Below, piece after piece: positions 1 through 6,960 of a DNA stretch of 64,000 bases; within the stretch, counting starts at the first letter, position 1; each line of letters starts with the position of its first letter. The position numbers were made by a program, and so were the translations under genes. The notes beneath the pieces were generated by a model. It did no database searches. It saw nothing but the letters and a program-made list of their open reading frames with translations, and had not been told where the DNA came from. Source of the stretch: Salibacterium qingdaonense (GTDB lineage: Bacteria > Bacillota > Bacilli > Bacillales > Marinococcaceae). Where the stretch lies: assembly GCF_900114715.1 (NCBI RefSeq), contig NZ_FOTY01000002.1, positions 1-64,000 of the forward strand, given 5' to 3'.

Positions 1-55
1 CCTGCAGGGTTTCTATACGTGCGCGTTCAAATGTGCTAAGGTGTTGATAGCTCAT
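1..55 (-). CDS. IS30-family transposase, N-terminal fragment cut by window edge
   Basis: Only the first 18 codons are in the window, reading leftward from an ATG at 55. They give MSYQHLSTFERARIETLQ, which matches the usual start of IS30-family DDE transposases (a helix-turn-helix region beginning with a ...HLSxxER..IE pattern). A good GGAGGT ribosome binding site lies just upstream, at about 64-69. The rest of the protein is off the left edge, so it cannot be judged intact or broken. Family assignment rests on this short N-terminus and on the terminal-type sequence near 300-330. Confidence 0.6.
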   Translation of the reverse strand, partial: MSYQHLSTFERARIETLQ

Positions 56-121
56 GACAGCACCTCCGTGATTTGTTTGTGTGGTAACTAACATTTTACA
101 CGAAGCTGTCATGAGCTGCTT

Positions 122-292
122 TTTTGGGGAGGGCTCTCCTTTCCCACCCTTATGGTTAAGCCGTTCAAAACGATCTATCGTCGCTTTGAACGCCGCTTCC
201 AAGGGTGGGAAGCAGATAAGCCGTCAAGACCTTTCGCGGCATATCCTCGTTTCACTCCGGTATTCCACGATATCTTGACGCCTCCCCCAAAA
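122..292. repeat. Three nested or adjacent inverted repeats upstream of the transposase
   Basis: Three complementary pairs are visible. TTTTGGGGAGG (122-132) pairs with CCTCCCCCAAAA (281-292). CCCACCCTT (143-151) pairs with AAGGGTGGG (201-209) and encloses a further arm, GTTCAAA/TTTGAAC near 163-191. CGTCAAGA (222-229) pairs with TCTTGACG (273-280). Together they could fold the interval into a closed three-way structure, as DNA or as the transposase leader RNA. No reading frame explains the symmetry. Confidence 0.6.
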
Positions 293-330
293 CTTAAAGA
301 GTGTTGCACTTGATATTACAATCTGTCTTA

Positions 331-517
331 ACTAAAAAAGATCACCCCACCACAGATCAGGCTGTTGGCGGGGCTGTATCAAAAGACCGTTTACAGTCAA
401 AAGAATCGATGAACAAGGAGGGATGCGCTGCAGGCGGACATTCTTTCCGTTCATTCCTTCCGTTTCCCTGTTTTAAAAGGATGTGTGGACTTCTGTTCCG
501 CTATTTTTCTTTTTGTT
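331..517. other. Gene-free stretch downstream of nsrR
   Basis: No supported gene lies here. A short match to the GGGGCTGTATCAAAAG type of insertion sequence end occurs at 370-385, without partner end or transposase. The interval separates the IS30 end from the 3' end of nsrR. No clear terminator hairpin with a T-run was recognised for nsrR. Confidence 0.5.
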
Positions 518-952
518 TTAGGAAAGCAGGAGTTCTTTCAACTTCTCCGGATTGACGGTCACATCCTGCAGGGTGTAACGGTCCAGAACCTGTAGGTAGG
601 CGTAGAGTGCTTCATGGAGAATGCTCTGCAGCCGGCAGCTGCCGGTGAGAACACACATGCTGTTTTCCGGATCAAAACATTCCACCAGATCGAGGTTATC
701 CTCCGTCCGTCTTACCACCCAGCCGATATTAATATCTTCGGGGCTCTTAGCAAGGCGGATCCCCCCGTTTCTTCCTTTCACTGTTTCAATCAGTCCCAGT
801 TTGGATAGTTCATGTCCCACCTTTGTCAGATGGTTATATGATATGTGGTAGGCATTAGAAATCTGCTTAATGCTTGATAGTTTCGGGTGGTCGACAGCTG
901 CAAGGTAAATCAGCATACGCAGGGAATAATCGGTATATGACGTCAATTGCAT
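518..952 (-). CDS. nsrR: Rrf2-family nitric oxide sensing repressor NsrR
   Basis: 144 residues, the normal length for Rrf2 repressors. The N-terminal half is a winged helix (residues 1-70, with SYTDYSLRMLIYLA and KGRNGGIRLAKSPEDI, the hallmark segments of NsrR). Three cysteines, C92, C100 and C106, sit in the spacing used to hold the Fe-S cluster that reacts with NO. The gene is divergent from the flavohemoglobin hmp, the classic NsrR target, and a dyad overlapping the hmp promoter is a fitting operator. The product should repress hmp until NO damages its cluster. Confidence is high because sequence, cysteines and neighbourhood agree. Confidence 0.92.
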   Translation of the reverse strand: MQLTSYTDYSLRMLIYLAAVDHPKLSSIKQISNAYHISYNHLTKVGHELSKLGLIETVKGRNGGIRLAKSPEDINIGWVVRRTEDNLDLVECFDPENSMCVLTGSCRLQSILHEALYAYLQVLDRYTLQDVTVNPEKLKELLLS

Positions 953-1030
953 GATAAACTCTCCAATGTCTCATCTTGTTATTGCTACAATCGTACCACA
1001 TTTTCGCAGAATCGCCACATCATCTGCTTG

Positions 1031-1072
1031 TTGTCTGTGCTACAATTAAATATGTATTATATATGCATATTT
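1031..1072 (+). promoter_or_regulatory. hmp promoter with NsrR-type operator
   Basis: A -35 TTGTCT (1031-1036) and a -10 TATTAT (1055-1060), 18 bp apart, precede hmp. An imperfect 25-bp dyad, AAATATGTAT (1048-1057), 5-bp spacer, ATGCATATTT (1063-1072), covers the -10 box and has one mismatch between arms. Known NsrR sites are AT-rich dyads of the ATGTAT type. Binding here would block RNA polymerase. Site identity is inferred from position and from the divergent nsrR. Confidence 0.7.
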
Positions 1073-1089
1073 AAAGGAGGAGAACAAAG

Positions 1090-2325
1090 ATGTCTTCAAA
1101 TCAGACCTTACTTAAAGAGAGCACCATAGAAACCGTAAAGGCAACGGCTCCTGTACTGAGGGAAAGAGGAGCAGAAATTACCAACCACTTTTATAAAAGA
1201 ATGTTTGAACAGCATCCGGAACTTCTTCATATTTTCAACCAGACAAACCAGGAAAGCAAAAGGCAGCCGGAAGCACTGGCAGGAACGGTCCTTGCTGCGG
1301 CAGAAAATATTGATCAACTGGAAACAATACTTCCGGTGGTCCGGGAAATTGCCCATAAACATCGGAGTCTGCAGGTGAAGCCTGAGCATTATCCAATTGT
1401 TGGAGAGAATCTTCTGGCTGCCATGAGGGAAGTATTGGGAGAAGCAGCAACGGATGACATCATTGCAGCGTGGGGGGAAGCTTACAATGTGATCGCCGAT
1501 GTGTTTATTTCGGTGGAGCAGGAGATGTATCAGGAGGCAGCTGCTCAGACAGGCGGATGGGATGGTTTTCGTACCTTTACCGTGTCACAGAAAGTCAAGG
1601 AAAGCGACGTCATTACGTCCTTCTATTTAAAGCCGGTGGATGGCGGAACGCTGCCGTCATTTTATCCAGGACAGTATGTTACCGTCAAAGCTGACATTCC
1701 CGGTGAAAAATACCTGCATCTGCGGCAGTATTCCATGTCGGATGCACCGGGGCAGAATCATCTTCGTATCAGCGTAAAGCGTGAAGACGGAACAGATACG
1801 CTGCCTGATGGAAAAGTATCGACCTTTTTGCATCGACAGGTAGAAAAGGGAGATACGATGGAGCTGACGGCTCCTGCTGGTGATTTCCAGCTTCAGGATG
1901 GAGAGCGGCCGGTTGTTCTCATCAGCGGCGGCGTTGGTCTGACTCCGTTAATGAGCATGTTCCGCACGCTTGTTTCTGAAACGTCCCGGCCTGTCACTTT
2001 TATTCAGACAGCACGATCCCGCTCTATACATGCTATGCATGCGCACACCTCAAAAGCAGCGGAGGAACATGACCACGTATCGTACCATGTCTGCTATGAT
2101 ACGTGGACAGAGGAAGATCATGGCGATGTTTATGTACAAAAAGAAGGACATCTCGACGCGCAGTGGCTTCGTTCCATTGTCCCGGACGAAGAGGCGGATT
2201 ATTATTTCTGCGGTCCCATTCCGTTTTTACAGGCGGTGAACAAAATGCTGAAAGAAGAACTTAACATTCCTGCTGAGCGCAGACATTTTGAATTCTTTGG
2301 TCCTGCTGCCGACCTGGACGGGTGA
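1090..2325 (+). CDS. hmp: Flavohemoglobin, nitric oxide dioxygenase
   Basis: 411 residues. The cytoplasmic enzyme converts NO and O2 to nitrate with NAD(P)H. Residues 1-140 form the globin domain, with the B10 tyrosine at Y35 and the proximal haem histidine at H91 (IAHKHRSLQVKPEHY). The FAD domain follows, with GQYVTVK at 194-200 and the FAD motif RQYS at 212-215. The NAD-binding domain has ISGGVGLTPL (278-287) and CGPIPF (374-379). The start ATG has an AAAGGAGGAG site. It is divergent from nsrR and lies behind a promoter overlapped by an NsrR-type dyad. All catalytic landmarks are present. Confidence 0.97.
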   Translation: MSSNQTLLKESTIETVKATAPVLRERGAEITNHFYKRMFEQHPELLHIFNQTNQESKRQPEALAGTVLAAAENIDQLETILPVVREIAHKHRSLQVKPEHYPIVGENLLAAMREVLGEAATDDIIAAWGEAYNVIADVFISVEQEMYQEAAAQTGGWDGFRTFTVSQKVKESDVITSFYLKPVDGGTLPSFYPGQYVTVKADIPGEKYLHLRQYSMSDAPGQNHLRISVKREDGTDTLPDGKVSTFLHRQVEKGDTMELTAPAGDFQLQDGERPVVLISGGVGLTPLMSMFRTLVSETSRPVTFIQTARSRSIHAMHAHTSKAAEEHDHVSYHVCYDTWTEEDHGDVYVQKEGHLDAQWLRSIVPDEEADYYFCGPIPFLQAVNKMLKEELNIPAERRHFEFFGPAADLDG

Positions 2326-2374
2326 TAGATAAGAAAACGCCAGTTTCCCGGGGTTTTTATCGTATCCGGAAAAG

Positions 2375-2411
2375 AAAAAACCGGTCCGCTTTCCACGGCG
2401 GCCCGGTTTTT
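2375..2411. terminator. Bidirectional terminator between hmp and ktrA
   Basis: AAAAAACCGGTCCGC pairs with GCGGCCCGGTTTTT around a short loop, giving a GC stem flanked by an A-run and a T-run. It can end both the rightward hmp transcript and the leftward ktrA transcript. Confidence 0.85.
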
Positions 2412-2443
2412 CTGCATTATTTTTTCAGCAAAAGAGGTTGGGT

Positions 2444-3097
2444 TTACGTGTTTTCTTCAAACCGTTTCAGGTCATTTTTGTGGCCGATGACGATAAGAAT
2501 ATCATTCGCCTGTATCTCGTCTTCCGCCCGCGGGGAAATATTGAACTGTTTTCCGCGTTTAAGCCCGAGAATGGTGACGCCGAATTTAGCCCGGATATCC
2601 AGATCAATGAGAGATTTCTGGTTCATAAACGAAGGTGCCGCAATTTCTGCAATCGAGAAATCATCGGAGAGTTCGATATAGTCGATTACTTTGTCCGATA
2701 CCAGGTGCTGGGCAATCCGGTTTCCCATGTCATGTTCGGGGTGGATGATTTTATCTGCGCCGATTTTATCGAGTACTTTATGATGATAATAGTTCTGGGC
2801 TTTCACCCAAACGGATTCAATACCCATTTCTTTTAACAGCAGTGTACATAGAATGCTTGCCTGGATGTTGTCTCCGATGGCAACGATGACATGGTCAAAG
2901 TTTGTAATGCCGAGGCTGCGCAGGGATTTTTCGTCGGCGCCGTCGGCCACGGAGCTGTAGGTGGAATCGTTGACCATCTCATTCACTTTTGTTTCATTAA
3001 TGTCGACCGCCAGTACTTCGTGACCGAGCTTATGCAGCTCTGTGCTCACACTGACGCCGAATCGTCCCAATCCGATAATGGCAAATTGTTTTTTCAC
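2444..3097 (-). CDS. ktrA: Ktr potassium uptake regulatory subunit (KtrA-type RCK protein)
   Basis: 217 residues. Cytoplasmic gating subunit that binds nucleotides and controls a KtrB-type K+ channel. The RCK-N Rossmann fold has GLGRFG at 9-14 and the acidic end of the second strand at D32. KAQNYYHHKVLDKIGADKIIHP is the conserved dimer region, and an RCK-C domain ends in VIGHKNDLKRFE. The segments HEVLAVDIN and the C-terminus look closer to KtrA than to KtrC, but KtrC is possible. The start is GTG with a GGAGGAG site. No membrane subunit (ktrB) is adjacent, so the gene stands alone, as ktrC does in B. subtilis. Confidence 0.88.
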   Translation of the reverse strand: MKKQFAIIGLGRFGVSVSTELHKLGHEVLAVDINETKVNEMVNDSTYSSVADGADEKSLRSLGITNFDHVIVAIGDNIQASILCTLLLKEMGIESVWVKAQNYYHHKVLDKIGADKIIHPEHDMGNRIAQHLVSDKVIDYIELSDDFSIAEIAAPSFMNQKSLIDLDIRAKFGVTILGLKRGKQFNISPRAEDEIQANDILIVIGHKNDLKRFEENT

Positions 3098-3242
3098 GGT
3101 TCCTGTCTCCTCCTCCGTCTGCCTGTATTATTTCACGGGCAGAGTAACGAACGCGATGCAGCAAAGATAATTGTAATGTACTCTTTGCGTCCGTCGTTTG
3201 TCAATCGTAGATAAAACGAAATATTCTTCCAGTGATTTCAGC

Positions 3243-3626
3243 TCACTCATGGAGGATAGAGTCTGAATGAAGCGGGGAACGTTTCGAAAAATAAACATCC
3301 ATACAACGTCGGGCCTGTCGTTTTAAATTGGCGTTCAGGTAGCTGCTGGTTCCTTCGTAGCCCCGGCAGACGTAGGAGTAGCGTGAAAATATCCCGTCAT
3401 TTTGCTCAAACTGAACCCTCATTCGGTGTTTTTGCATATACGCTTTGATGGTGCGCATATCCTGATGAAGCAGCTGCAGCGCCTCCTGTATGACGCCGAG
3501 ATACGGATCTTTTACTTTGAATGCTCCATGTACGAACAATTCTCTGTCCTTTTCGAGCACTTTTTTGACAAGAGGAAGCAGAATATAGTAGTGAACCGTA
3601 ATATGCTCTTCTTCTTTGATCTGCAT
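3243..3626 (-). CDS. YhjD-like conserved protein of unknown function
   Basis: 127 residues, with no signal peptide or membrane segment. The pattern (short helical N-terminus, KDPYLGVIQEALQLLHQDM, then DGIFSRYSYVCRGYEG and a C-terminal helix with NANLKRQ) resembles the small YhjD family of Bacillus, from memory of that family. Function is unknown. The ATG has an AGGAGGG site and a good promoter upstream at 3662-3691. It reads in the same direction as ktrA, 145 bp away, and could be co-transcribed with it. The assignment is moderate and no function is proposed. Confidence 0.6.
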   Translation of the reverse strand: MQIKEEEHITVHYYILLPLVKKVLEKDRELFVHGAFKVKDPYLGVIQEALQLLHQDMRTIKAYMQKHRMRVQFEQNDGIFSRYSYVCRGYEGTSSYLNANLKRQARRCMDVYFSKRSPLHSDSILHE

Positions 3627-3661
3627 GACAGCCCTCCTGATAAGAACGTTTGTTTGTGTTT

Positions 3662-3691
3662 ATTATACCGAATGTACGTTCCTTTATACAA
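3662..3691 (-). promoter_or_regulatory. SigA-type promoter of the YhjD-like gene
   Basis: On the minus strand, -35 TTGTAT (3691-3686) and -10 TATAAT (3667-3662) are 18 bp apart and lie about 35 bp upstream of the start codon. The rest of the 3692-3963 gap holds the divergent leader of the IDEAL gene. TATACT at about 3791 is a possible -10 for it, with no clear -35. Confidence 0.55.
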
Positions 3692-3963
3692 GTGTTTCTT
3701 TTTGGTTAGAGTGGACAAACATTCCGGTTTGGGAAAAAGATTTTTTTTATGAACCGGGCATTTGATTCTTTTAAAGGAGCAGGGGGATGCGTTATACTAT
3801 AAGAAAGCGCATACAAAAACGTTTGAGGAATAACACATGTGGGTATGTTACCAGTAAGCACATAAAATAACACAGAGTCAGACGTAATGTATGTGGAAAA
3901 AACAGGAACAGCAGTCGACCAGCCGGCTTAAAATCGGTGGAAAAGATAGGGGGTTCCGCGAAA

Positions 3964-4263
3964 ATGTTACATCCTACGCATGAACAGCATTTCATGAAGA
4001 AAGTAAAATCCGATAAACATGGAAAAAGACCGTCAAGACAGGTTCTCCAGTCTTTGTATGCACAGATGATGATGGAACACGCCGTGTATCATTTTAATGA
4101 AGAACGTCTGCGCCGCTTGATTGATGAAGCACTGGATGCCGGGGATCCGGAACTGTTTCAGGAACTGACATCACACTACAATGCGTTAATTGGCGAATAT
4201 AGAGAGGGAAAAGTCATTTCCGAACAGGGATATGAACTGGAACTCGATTTTAAAACGAAGTAA
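3964..4263 (+). CDS. Small IDEAL-domain protein
   Basis: 99 residues. The IDEAL motif is plain at 51-61 (RLIDEALDAGD), in the middle of a helical protein with no membrane segment. The domain is named for this sequence and occurs in small Bacillales proteins such as YpiB and in ComK-related regulators. Its role is thought to be in protein-protein contacts. The start at 3964 is preferred because AGGGGGTT lies 8 bp upstream. A GTG in frame at 3937 has no ribosome binding site. Partners cannot be inferred from the neighbours. Confidence 0.75.
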   Translation: MLHPTHEQHFMKKVKSDKHGKRPSRQVLQSLYAQMMMEHAVYHFNEERLRRLIDEALDAGDPELFQELTSHYNALIGEYREGKVISEQGYELELDFKTK

Positions 4264-4281
4264 ACAGTACAGTAAAGGGAA

Positions 4282-4612
4282 TCTGGGACAAAAGTAAAAT
4301 AGGTGGAGGACAACACGAATGTCTTGCATCGTTGCTCAACAGTCGAATGGTAGCGGAGCCAAAATGCTTCGACTCCTGCGGGAACAGCACGAGTCTCGGG
4401 GACCCCGCAGGAAGCGGTTTTCTTCCGAGGAGGCTTGAGCCGTGCCCGCGGCAAAGAAGACACGGTGAGCCCCAGCGAACCGATGTCGCCCTTGTACTCT
4501 GGAGTGAAAGCGAAGCATTTTGGCGCAGCGGTTTGTCTCAGCAACGAAAAATGCCGAACGATTTTTTAAAATCGTTCGGCATTTTTCTATCTTATACAGG
4601 TTTTGTCCCAGA
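4282..4612 (+). repeat. Repeat family A, copy 1, with terminal inverted repeats
   Basis: A 331-bp non-coding element bounded by TCTGGGACAAAA (4282-4293) and its inverse TTTTGTCCCAGA (4601-4612). Inside are GC-rich segments around CCTGCGGGAACAGCACGAG and CCGAGGAGGCTTGAGCCGTG, and a strong hairpin with a T-run, AATGCCGAACGATTTT/AAAATCGTTCGGCATT, near 4551-4586. A second copy lies inverted at 11328-11602 and a decayed relative near 63330. It has no transposase, so it looks like a non-autonomous, MITE-like element. The hairpin may also end transcription from the IDEAL gene. Open frames within it are not credible genes. Confidence 0.8.
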
Positions 4613-4870
4613 CTCTTTTTTTGGTATACAGGAAAACACTATGTTTCCGCCCGGCAGCCAAGGCGTGCGGACGTCCTTTTACCGGTATGTAGTGTTCAAA
4701 TCCGCTCTTCCATTCTGAAAAAGCACAGGGGATTCAGACACAGGGTCCCGCGCATCCAAAAATGTAATATACTGTAACATGTAAGAACGGAAAGACCTTT
4801 CGCGCTGGATGTTCTCTTTTTCCGGCTTGTCTCATAAAATAATTGAAGCTGGAAAAAAGGAGAGTCTGTC

Positions 4871-6193
4871 ATGTCCTCCGTACTATGGAAAAATATATGG
4901 CTGCTGATGGGAGCGGCACTGCTCGGAGAGTGTCTGGAATTTACCATTAATATTGTGCTGGCACGGGAGCTTGGGGAGACAGGGTTGGGGCTTTATATGT
5001 CGATCCTTCCGGTTATTATGTTTCTTGCGGTCATTGCCGGTCTGGAGCTTCCTGCCTCTCTTTCTAAAGCAACGGCGGAAAAAGATCCAATGTATCACCG
5101 CAGTATACTGCAGCACACGTTTTACTTTGCATCAGGATTCACTATTGTCTGCCTGGCTGTTGGTACACTCATTTTTCCGCTGCTTCCAGTTTTCAATGAT
5201 TACCACCCGCTGCTTTCCTACCTTCTTTTGCTGCTTGTTCCCATCACTTCTTTTTCCTCTGTGGCCAGAGGGTATTTTATGGGCGCGAAGTACATGGGGA
5301 AGATTGCAGCAGCTAATGTATTACAACGGGTCACGCAGCTTGTGCTTCTTGTTATCGTATTCCGTTTTTTTCATGTTGAAACAGAGGCCGCGATTCTGCT
5401 CAGTCTGGTTACGCTGATTGCATCAGAGCTTGCGGTATGTATGTACTTGCTGCCGGCCTGTTTTCGCAGCATCAGACAGATGAAACAAAAGCCTCGGAAG
5501 CCGATTGAAAAAAGATCGGTTCTGCGTCTTTTACTGTCGGTGTCCCTGCCGGCTACGGGGCTTCGAATTTTTCACGCAGCTTCATTTGCGGTGAAACCTT
5601 TTTTGATAAAAGCAGCGCTGGTGCAGGCAGGAGTGGGGGTAGAAATGGCTGTCGTTCAATACGGGAAGCTGGCCGGGGTGGCATTTACAATCGGCTTTTT
5701 TCCCGCGTTTATCGCCCATTCGCTGCTTCTTGTTCTTATCCCAGCCGTATCTGAAGCGTATGCCAAAAAAGAAATTCATCAACTGGAAACGATGCTCCGC
5801 CGGATGGCTGGTTTTACGCTTATTTACGCAGTGCCGGCAGTGTGTCTGTTTTTCTTCTTTGCGGACGAATTGACAGCTCTTTTCTTTGAAGAGTCTCCCG
5901 CATCAGTTTATCTACAGCTCCTGACCCCTTATTTTTTCTTTCATTTTTTCGTTATTCCGATGCAGGCGTTTCTTATCGGGCTTGGGCTCGTGACAGATGC
6001 GTTTGTTCATTCAGTCTGGTCAACTTCTGTATCCTTTCTTCTTATGTATGTTCTTGGATCCATGCCTGAGCTTCGGATGGACGGCATTATTCTCGGGATG
6101 AACACGGGGGTTGTTCTGTTGGCAGGACTTCATGCAGCAACCATTCGGCACCGCCTGCAGGAGCCGATCGGCTGGAAGCTTCGGGAAATCTAA
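4871..6193 (+). CDS. SpoVB/YkvU-type lipid-linked oligosaccharide flippase family protein
   Basis: 440 residues and about 12-14 hydrophobic segments along the whole length. The pattern (LLGECLEFTINIVLARELGETGLGLY near the start, RGYFMGAKYMGKIA and long hydrophobic C-terminal helices) is that of the polysaccharide exporter/MATE-like MVF superfamily. The family includes SpoVB, YtgP and the shorter YkvU. The length fits YkvU (about 445) better than SpoVB (about 518). Members move lipid-linked sugar precursors across the membrane, several during sporulation. The ATG has an AAAAGGAGAG site. It is monocistronic by spacing. The substrate cannot be named. Confidence 0.75.
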   Translation: MSSVLWKNIWLLMGAALLGECLEFTINIVLARELGETGLGLYMSILPVIMFLAVIAGLELPASLSKATAEKDPMYHRSILQHTFYFASGFTIVCLAVGTLIFPLLPVFNDYHPLLSYLLLLLVPITSFSSVARGYFMGAKYMGKIAAANVLQRVTQLVLLVIVFRFFHVETEAAILLSLVTLIASELAVCMYLLPACFRSIRQMKQKPRKPIEKRSVLRLLLSVSLPATGLRIFHAASFAVKPFLIKAALVQAGVGVEMAVVQYGKLAGVAFTIGFFPAFIAHSLLLVLIPAVSEAYAKKEIHQLETMLRRMAGFTLIYAVPAVCLFFFFADELTALFFEESPASVYLQLLTPYFFFHFFVIPMQAFLIGLGLVTDAFVHSVWSTSVSFLLMYVLGSMPELRMDGIILGMNTGVVLLAGLHAATIRHRLQEPIGWKLREI

Positions 6194-6280
6194 AAAATAT
6201 CCGTACCGTGCATGGCGTTTCCCGGCAGAAATCGTTATACTGGTGAATAGTAGAATGACATGTAAACAGGGGGCATACCG

Positions 6281-6817
6281 GTGATCTTATCAGATCAGAC
6301 GATAAAGCAGATGATAGAACAGGAGACATTGCAGATTGACCCGGTGGATGATCATCAGATTCAGCCGGCTTCCGTGGACATCCGTTTAGGAACCCACTTT
6401 CTTAAAATAGATGAAAATGCGATAGAGGCGATTGCTCTTGATGAACCAGCACGTTATGTAGAATTCGAAAGCGAGGAAGTCATTATCCCGCCTCATTCGT
6501 TTCTGCTCGCGACAACAAAAGAATACATCCGCCTGCCGCATCACGTCACAGCGTTTGTGGAAGGCCGGAGTTCCATCGGGCGGATGGGGCTTTTTATTCA
6601 GAATGCCGGCTGGGTGGATCCAGGCTTCGAAGGCGAAATCACACTTGAATTGTATAATGCCAACCGGCTTCCCATACGGCTGAAAGCACAGCGCCGGATT
6701 GCCCAGCTCGTTTTTGCATTTATGGATCAGAAAGCTTCATCCCCTTATGACGGGAAGTACCAGGGACAAAAGAAAGCGGTCGGAAGTCAGGTTTATTTAG
6801 ATAAAGACTCCGACTGA
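6281..6817 (+). CDS. dcd: dCTP deaminase (dUTPase superfamily)
   Basis: 178 residues. Makes dUTP from dCTP for thymidylate synthesis, in the cytoplasm as a trimer. Conserved segments are QPASVDIRLG (28-37), the nucleotide loop EGRSSIGRMG (94-103), and AGWVDPGFEGEITLELYN (109-126), which contains the glutamate that activates water (E123 by comparison with E. coli Dcd). The start is GTG with AGGGGG upstream. Whether it also hydrolyses dUTP, as some bifunctional members do, cannot be told from sequence alone. No second dUTPase is in the window. Confidence 0.9.
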   Translation: MILSDQTIKQMIEQETLQIDPVDDHQIQPASVDIRLGTHFLKIDENAIEAIALDEPARYVEFESEEVIIPPHSFLLATTKEYIRLPHHVTAFVEGRSSIGRMGLFIQNAGWVDPGFEGEITLELYNANRLPIRLKAQRRIAQLVFAFMDQKASSPYDGKYQGQKKAVGSQVYLDKDSD

Positions 6818-6960
6818 TCTGGTCTTCACCGGAAAGGGGTTTTCTGTGCGCGGAAATCTCACTTCACGCTTAAAAAAATACAATTCCTTCATAATTTTCT
6901 TCATATGTCCGAAATAAAGAGTAGGACGAACCTGCTGTTTTCAGCAGAGAGGAGTAAAGA

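Larger units (their letters stand above)
1..330 (-). mobile_element. Left (transposase 5') end of an IS30-type insertion sequence
   Basis: The fragment of transposase at 55 is preceded by about 270 bp without any gene. Around 301-325 the sequence GTGTTGCACTTGATATTACA resembles the terminal repeats I associate with IS30-family elements, so I place the element end near 330. The second end is outside the window, so terminal repeats and target duplication cannot be compared. The 5' region is longer than usual for the family and holds nested inverted repeats (see 122-292). The boundary is inferred. Confidence 0.45.

Noticed and set aside
370-385. GGGGCTGTATCAAAAG, like an insertion sequence terminus
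   Set aside because: No partner end or transposase nearby; too short to support an element.
301-555. 84-codon frame downstream of nsrR
   Set aside because: No ribosome binding site or recognisable protein features. It overlaps the nsrR 3' end in antisense.
3937-3963. Upstream GTG start for the IDEAL-domain gene
   Set aside because: It lacks a ribosome binding site, whereas ATG 3964 has AGGGGGTT at good spacing.
4332-4777. Long open frames across and after repeat A copy 1
   Set aside because: They follow repeat sequence, have no ribosome binding sites, and the equivalent frames in copy 2 differ.
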